From assembly GCA_016784965.1 (NCBI GenBank), contig JADHTQ010000025.1, positions 1 through 54,597 of the forward strand: a stretch of 54,597 nucleotides of DNA. The letters run 5' to 3'. Shown one piece after another: positions 51,075 to 54,597 of this stretch; the stretch's first letter is position 1; every line of letters starts with the position of its first letter. Source of the stretch: Bacteriovoracaceae bacterium (GTDB taxonomy: Bacteria > Bdellovibrionota > Bacteriovoracia > Bacteriovoracales > Bacteriovoracaceae). A program made the translations under genes and the position numbers. The notes under the pieces were generated by a model. It was not told the origin of the DNA. It saw nothing but the letters and a program-made list of their open reading frames with translations, and did no database searches.

Positions 51075-51512
51075 ATGAAACATTTACTATTTGCCTTACT
51101 TATGCTTATGCCTCTAACACTTTTTGCCAGAAGAGGCAGGTACAACAATGATAATTGTATCGTAGAGATGCAAACTAGAAGAGGAAGATCTATTTTGGAA
51201 TTTAAGGCCAGAAACTGCAGACAAGCTAAGAGGCAATGTCGACGAATGTTAAGACGAAGACAAGACAGAGGTAGAAACCCCTACGCAAGCTGTAAAGTGG
51301 TAGATGGTGGTTACTGGGATGATAACCGTGGCGGCGACTATGACTATGATTACTCAACTTGGACTTGTAAAGCACAAGATGAGGGATGGGAAGAGCACAG
51401 AAGAGGACATTATGGAACAGGTCAAACAAGACGAAAAGCTCGTCGTCGTGCTATGAGAGAATGCCTTAGGCATCACGGAGAGTGTTATGTAACTGACTGT
51501 AGTCAGCGCTAA
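51075..51512 (+). CDS. Small secreted Arg/Cys-rich cationic protein
   Basis: The 145-aa protein starts at ATG with AAAAGGAG seven bases upstream. The signal peptide is residues 1-18 (ends LFA). The mature part is extremely Arg-rich with eight Cys in two related halves: CIVEMQTRRGRSILEFKARN then CRQAKRQCRRM and YASCKV in the first, and TWTCKAQDEGWEE, ARRRAMRECLRHHGECYVTDC in the second. A Gly/Asp/Tyr linker separates them. The two halves share a C...(A)R..C...C spacing, so the protein probably arose by internal duplication. Disulfide-bonded, nucleic-acid- or envelope-binding cationic peptides look like this. It stands alone between its own promoter and a strong terminator. Confidence 0.75.
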   Translation: MKHLLFALLMLMPLTLFARRGRYNNDNCIVEMQTRRGRSILEFKARNCRQAKRQCRRMLRRRQDRGRNPYASCKVVDGGYWDDNRGGDYDYDYSTWTCKAQDEGWEEHRRGHYGTGQTRRKARRRAMRECLRHHGECYVTDCSQR

Positions 51513-51532
51513 TAACAAAAAAACAAACTTCC

Positions 51533-51584
51533 AGCATGCTCTTAAAAAGTCTTTTCCAAGTCATTTTAGAGCATGCTTTTTTTA
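51533..51584 (+). terminator. Strong intrinsic terminator
   Basis: AGCATGCTCT-T-AAAA pairs with TTTTAGAGCATGCT (one bulged T) around a 16-nt loop, and a T-run follows at 51577-51583. It lies about 20 nt after the Arg/Cys-rich gene. Confidence 0.92.
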
Positions 51585-51660
51585 TATTCACCGCCTTAAT
51601 TGTTGTGTATGGTAGATAAATACTAAAAACCCTTTAAATTAATATGTAAAAACAATAATT

Positions 51661-53217
51661 ATGGGCAAAAAAGTTAATTTTCAAATTCCTTTTAATCAGG
51701 ATATAAACAATTTTGTTTTCAAACAGTTTCACCAATACGATGACTTTCGCATTATCAAGCAATCACTAGATGCTCGTGGTGCACCGTCTGGCAAAACACC
51801 CAGGTATAACTATACCATTGAGCTTATCAATAAAGGCGAGCAGTTTTGTACTTTCCAAGAAACATTTAAAACGGTGGAGCGCTCTACACCTGTACCCATA
51901 ATTGTGGGAATGGGACCTGCTGGACTGTTTTGCGCTCTTAGATTGTTGGAATATGGGATTAAGTCAATTCTAATTGAAAGGGGAGAGTGTGCTAGAAGGC
52001 GTATGGTGTCGATTGCAAAATATTGGCGCACAGGAGTTATTGATCTCGACAATAATGTTTGCTTTGGAGAGGGGGGAGCAGGGCTTTTTAGTGATGGCAA
52101 ACTTACTACCAGAGTTAAGTCGCCCTATATCCAATATATCATGAATACCTTGGTAAACTTTGGCGCTCCAAAAGAAGTGGCCTATTTATCAAATCCCCAC
52201 CTGGGTTCAAATAAAATGAAAAAACTGGTGAGCGAAATTACTAGTTTTTTAAAGATTAATGGTTGTGTTATACACTATAACACTCAAGTGACTAATATCT
52301 TGCTAGATCGAGCAGATGGACTTTCAGTACAAGGCGTACAAACAAAAGATGGAAAAAAAATTTACTCAAAGGAGGTAGTACTTGCTACGGGACATTCTGC
52401 CAGTGATATGTACACTCATTTAAGTGAGCAAAATATTGCTATGGCCCCAAAGAATTTTGCGGTGGGAGTAAGAGTTGAGCACCCCAGAAAGCTAATTGAT
52501 AGAGCACAATTTGGACAGTTTGCCGGCAATAAGCAGCTTGGTGCCTCTAACTATCGCCTAAGTTGTTTTAATAAAATAAAAAACAGAGGTGTGTATAGTT
52601 TTTGTATGTGTCCAGGAGGATACGTTTTATCCTCCGGTACAGATCAAGATGGAATTGTCGTAAATGGCATGAGCAATTATGATCGAAATTCTCCATGGTC
52701 GAACTCAGGGCTGGTGGTGACAGTAGAAGCTGGTAGAGATTTTGCATTAGGAGCTGATAATTTAGGTGGCATCAGATTTCAAAGGGAGATTGAAAATAAG
52801 GCCTTTTGTTTATCTAAGGCAAATGCATCCGCAAAAGAGGTACCAGCTTGTAATTTGATGGAGTTTTTAAAAGAGAAAAATAAATCTTCTGGATTGCTTA
52901 AATCCTCAGTACCATCTGGAATTTTTCATGCCCAAATGAACCAAATTTTGCCAGCTTTTGTTGTAGAGAATTTGCAAGAAGCTATGGTGCAGTTTGATAG
53001 AAAGATAAAGGGTTTTATTAGTAAAGAGGCCTTGATCTTAGCGCCAGAAACGAGAACATCAGCACCTGTGACCATCTTGCGCGACAGAGAGACGTTAGAG
53101 TCAGACTCGTGCAAAGGTCTCTATCCTTGCGGAGAAGGGGCAGGATATGCTGGCGGTATCACTTCTGCTGCCATTGATGGAGTAAAAGCTGCGATGTCAA
53201 TTGTTGGTCTACCTTGA
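51661..53217 (+). CDS. FAD-dependent oxidoreductase (COG2509-type)
   Basis: The protein has 518 aa. An N-terminal ferredoxin-like region (about 1-75) precedes the Rossmann FAD site PIIVGMGPAGLFCALRLLEY (about 77-96) and an ERG at the end of the second strand. Further conserved strings are VCFGEGGAGLFSDGKLTTR, LATGHSASDMY, FAVGVRVEHPR and the C-terminal FAD loop GLYPCGEGAGYAGGITSA followed by AIDGVKAA. This layout is that of the COG2509 'uncharacterised FAD-dependent dehydrogenase' group, about 510-540 aa. It is cytoplasmic; the substrate is unknown. No ribosome site is visible before the ATG. The last 9 bp overlap the end of the convergent gene. Confidence 0.9.
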   Translation: MGKKVNFQIPFNQDINNFVFKQFHQYDDFRIIKQSLDARGAPSGKTPRYNYTIELINKGEQFCTFQETFKTVERSTPVPIIVGMGPAGLFCALRLLEYGIKSILIERGECARRRMVSIAKYWRTGVIDLDNNVCFGEGGAGLFSDGKLTTRVKSPYIQYIMNTLVNFGAPKEVAYLSNPHLGSNKMKKLVSEITSFLKINGCVIHYNTQVTNILLDRADGLSVQGVQTKDGKKIYSKEVVLATGHSASDMYTHLSEQNIAMAPKNFAVGVRVEHPRKLIDRAQFGQFAGNKQLGASNYRLSCFNKIKNRGVYSFCMCPGGYVLSSGTDQDGIVVNGMSNYDRNSPWSNSGLVVTVEAGRDFALGADNLGGIRFQREIENKAFCLSKANASAKEVPACNLMEFLKEKNKSSGLLKSSVPSGIFHAQMNQILPAFVVENLQEAMVQFDRKIKGFISKEALILAPETRTSAPVTILRDRETLESDSCKGLYPCGEGAGYAGGITSAAIDGVKAAMSIVGLP

Positions 53218-54597
53218 TGCCTGAAATAGAGATGATAATCCACTTTCTATAGACGGAAGTTTGTTCTGTAGAGCAGAAAGCTCACTTAACTCACCTTCAA
53301 GAGGCCTAATTAATTTATCTTGCATAAACTTGATGGCCTTTAATTTTTGTTTTTTTGTAAACCACTTATTAATAAGAGGCCTTACACCTTCGCGTACGCA
53401 TTGCATTTGTGACTTATGAACCCTTCTGGTCATGAGCATTGCAAGGCCTTGAATGATCAAGATGCGCTCAATGCTCAGTAAGCTAAAAGCAGTATTGACA
53501 AAACCATCATTGGAAGTGGCCCAAGAAACAGCTGCCCCACTTGCTTGTAGACTAGGCCAAAGTCCTAATTTGATAAGCGTAAATACTTTTTCATTTAGAT
53601 GGCAGTCAACGCTTAAATTTTCTCGGACAAAATCAACCAGCTCTTTTTGAATCTCAGGTCGCTTTAAATCGGCAACTACCTGCTCTCCAGAGCGTTGTAG
53701 CTCTTTAACAAGGTTGGTCTTTTGTAATTCATTTTCATTTATCACTGACATCATTTTTTGATGGGCAAACCTTGAGTATTTGGCCAGCTCCGTTTGATCT
53801 TGAATCAATGTATCCGTTGATTGTGATAGCACATAACGCTGGTTTTCAAGGTCTCTAACAATTCCCTCAAGGCCTCTATTTACATCATCTCTCATCTCAC
53901 TTAGGTCTTTAGTAAATAGTGATTGATCAAGATTTCTATTTACCATCGGCATTTTAAATTCAAGCTTGATATTTGAATTTTTAAGCATTACCCCAAAGGC
54001 CCGCAGTTTTGAGATAATTGGATCAAGCCCCACATACTGCAGGAATTTTTCAAATTTTGTGCTAACCAGGGCATCCCACATGGATGGGTAGGCATTGATT
54101 CCTGAGACTTCGCTAAATTTTTCTAAGGCCCCCCGTAAGCTACCCATTTGTCGATACCAAATTGTTTCAAGTAACTCATCTGTAATGTGGGAGTTTAAAG
54201 TGCCAAACGCTTCATCAGTTTGCCTGTTTATGATTGATTGTGCTCCATCTATATATTGCCTAGAGGCACTAAGTGACATCTTAATACCATTAATAGTTTG
54301 AGAAGCACCCTCTGCTACCACTTTTAAAGAGTCTCTAAAGGTATCATCTTTAATCTGGTCTGCTTGGTTGTCTAGTTGTTGCATAAGTTGGTCAAACGGA
54401 ATGCTTTTTTTTCCGCCAACTGTTATTGGAAAGCTGTTTGGATGTACTATAGAATCATTGGTGGAAGTGGCCACTTTTGGCGATAGGGCCATGTTATAGC
54501 AACCAATGATTTGATGTGGCAGTTGATCAGTTCCAACAAATTCTTTAGCTCTTGGAAAGAGAGTGTGGGCGATTTGTAAAAAACCATCTGTTACTTG
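53209..54597 (-). CDS. Protein of unknown function, 5' end beyond the window
   Basis: The first in-window Met (54492) is not necessarily the start: the frame stays open from there to the right edge, and its 35 codons (for example TLFPRAKEFVGTDQLP, then HQIIGCYNMALSP) look coding. At least 462 aa are therefore present, with the N-terminus missing. The visible part is mostly helical and charged, with no Cys pairs. Segments near the C-terminus (FVNTAFSLLSIERILIIQGL) may be membrane-associated. I recognise no domain. Confidence 0.75.
   Translation of the reverse strand, partial: QVTDGFLQIAHTLFPRAKEFVGTDQLPHQIIGCYNMALSPKVATSTNDSIVHPNSFPITVGGKKSIPFDQLMQQLDNQADQIKDDTFRDSLKVVAEGASQTINGIKMSLSASRQYIDGAQSIINRQTDEAFGTLNSHITDELLETIWYRQMGSLRGALEKFSEVSGINAYPSMWDALVSTKFEKFLQYVGLDPIISKLRAFGVMLKNSNIKLEFKMPMVNRNLDQSLFTKDLSEMRDDVNRGLEGIVRDLENQRYVLSQSTDTLIQDQTELAKYSRFAHQKMMSVINENELQKTNLVKELQRSGEQVVADLKRPEIQKELVDFVRENLSVDCHLNEKVFTLIKLGLWPSLQASGAAVSWATSNDGFVNTAFSLLSIERILIIQGLAMLMTRRVHKSQMQCVREGVRPLINKWFTKKQKLKAIKFMQDKLIRPLEGELSELSALQNKLPSIESGLSSLFQASR

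Noticed and set aside
1-54597. tRNA, rRNA, tmRNA, CRISPR arrays, insertion sequences, attachment sites, replication origin
   Set aside because: Looked for clover-leaf-like sequences, direct repeats with regular spacing, transposases, terminal inverted repeats and DnaA-box clusters; none was seen.

Overview
The window is 54.6 kb of AT-rich, compactly packed bacterial chromosome. I see no tRNA, rRNA, IS element, prophage or CRISPR array. The mix suggests a Gram-negative of the Bdellovibrionota/Bacteriovoracia type or a close 'delta' relative. It holds a class III fructose-1,6-bisphosphatase, rny next to a zapA-like gene, ftsY with an N-terminal membrane anchor, orphan hypA/hypB, a DUF4360 protein, HTH regulators resembling the TIGR02147 group, and an unusually large set of exported proteins. 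The exported set includes peptidases, a nuclease, an L,D-transpeptidase, an NlpC/P60-like protein, an Rhs/YD-repeat protein and several very long orphan proteins. The taxonomic placement is inference from gene content only.

Layout. 0.1-4.1 kb: a secreted, apparently truncated methyltransferase-like protein, an exported orphan, a toxin-antitoxin pair behind a perfect consensus sigma70 promoter, and an exported caspase/legumain-like peptidase with calcium-loop motifs. 4.4-9.2 kb: an alpha/beta hydrolase, class III FBPase, and a GH13-like protein whose nucleophile position is Asn. 9.3-12.8 kb: a self-contained operon with promoter, operator-like palindrome, a 32-codon ORF and an 85-codon ORF (both with near-ideal Shine-Dalgarno sites), an ABC exporter with an extra N-terminal domain, a DUF1854-type protein and an intrinsic terminator. 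This is my best candidate for an undescribed system. 12.8-22.8 kb: mainly housekeeping genes (gamma-carbonic-anhydrase-like, zinc ribbon, DUF374 acyltransferase with epmA, ftsY, zapA, rny, dus), interrupted by two exported orphans. 22.8-32 kb: a large orphan, two small putative regulators, a secreted nuclease, hypAB and a coiled-coil NlpC/P60-like protein. 32-36.6 kb: a YciB-like membrane protein, an L,D-transpeptidase lipoprotein, a DUF4360 protein, and a regulator coupled to a small secreted protein. 36.6-51.6 kb: very large secreted or lipoprotein orphans, an Rhs-type operon, a subtilase-like protein and a small Arg/Cys-rich secreted protein. 51.6 kb to the end: a COG2509-type flavoprotein and a gene running off the right edge.

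How the genes work together. Most loci are short operons. Of eleven tail-to-tail gene pairs, eight end within 5 nt of each other or overlap, and only one of the eleven is separated by a canonical hairpin-plus-T-tract terminator. The exported hydrolases and giant secreted proteins fit a lifestyle that attacks or digests other cells or polymers, but nothing in the sequence proves predation. Start codons were chosen by Shine-Dalgarno spacing where this was visible, and several are TTG or GTG.
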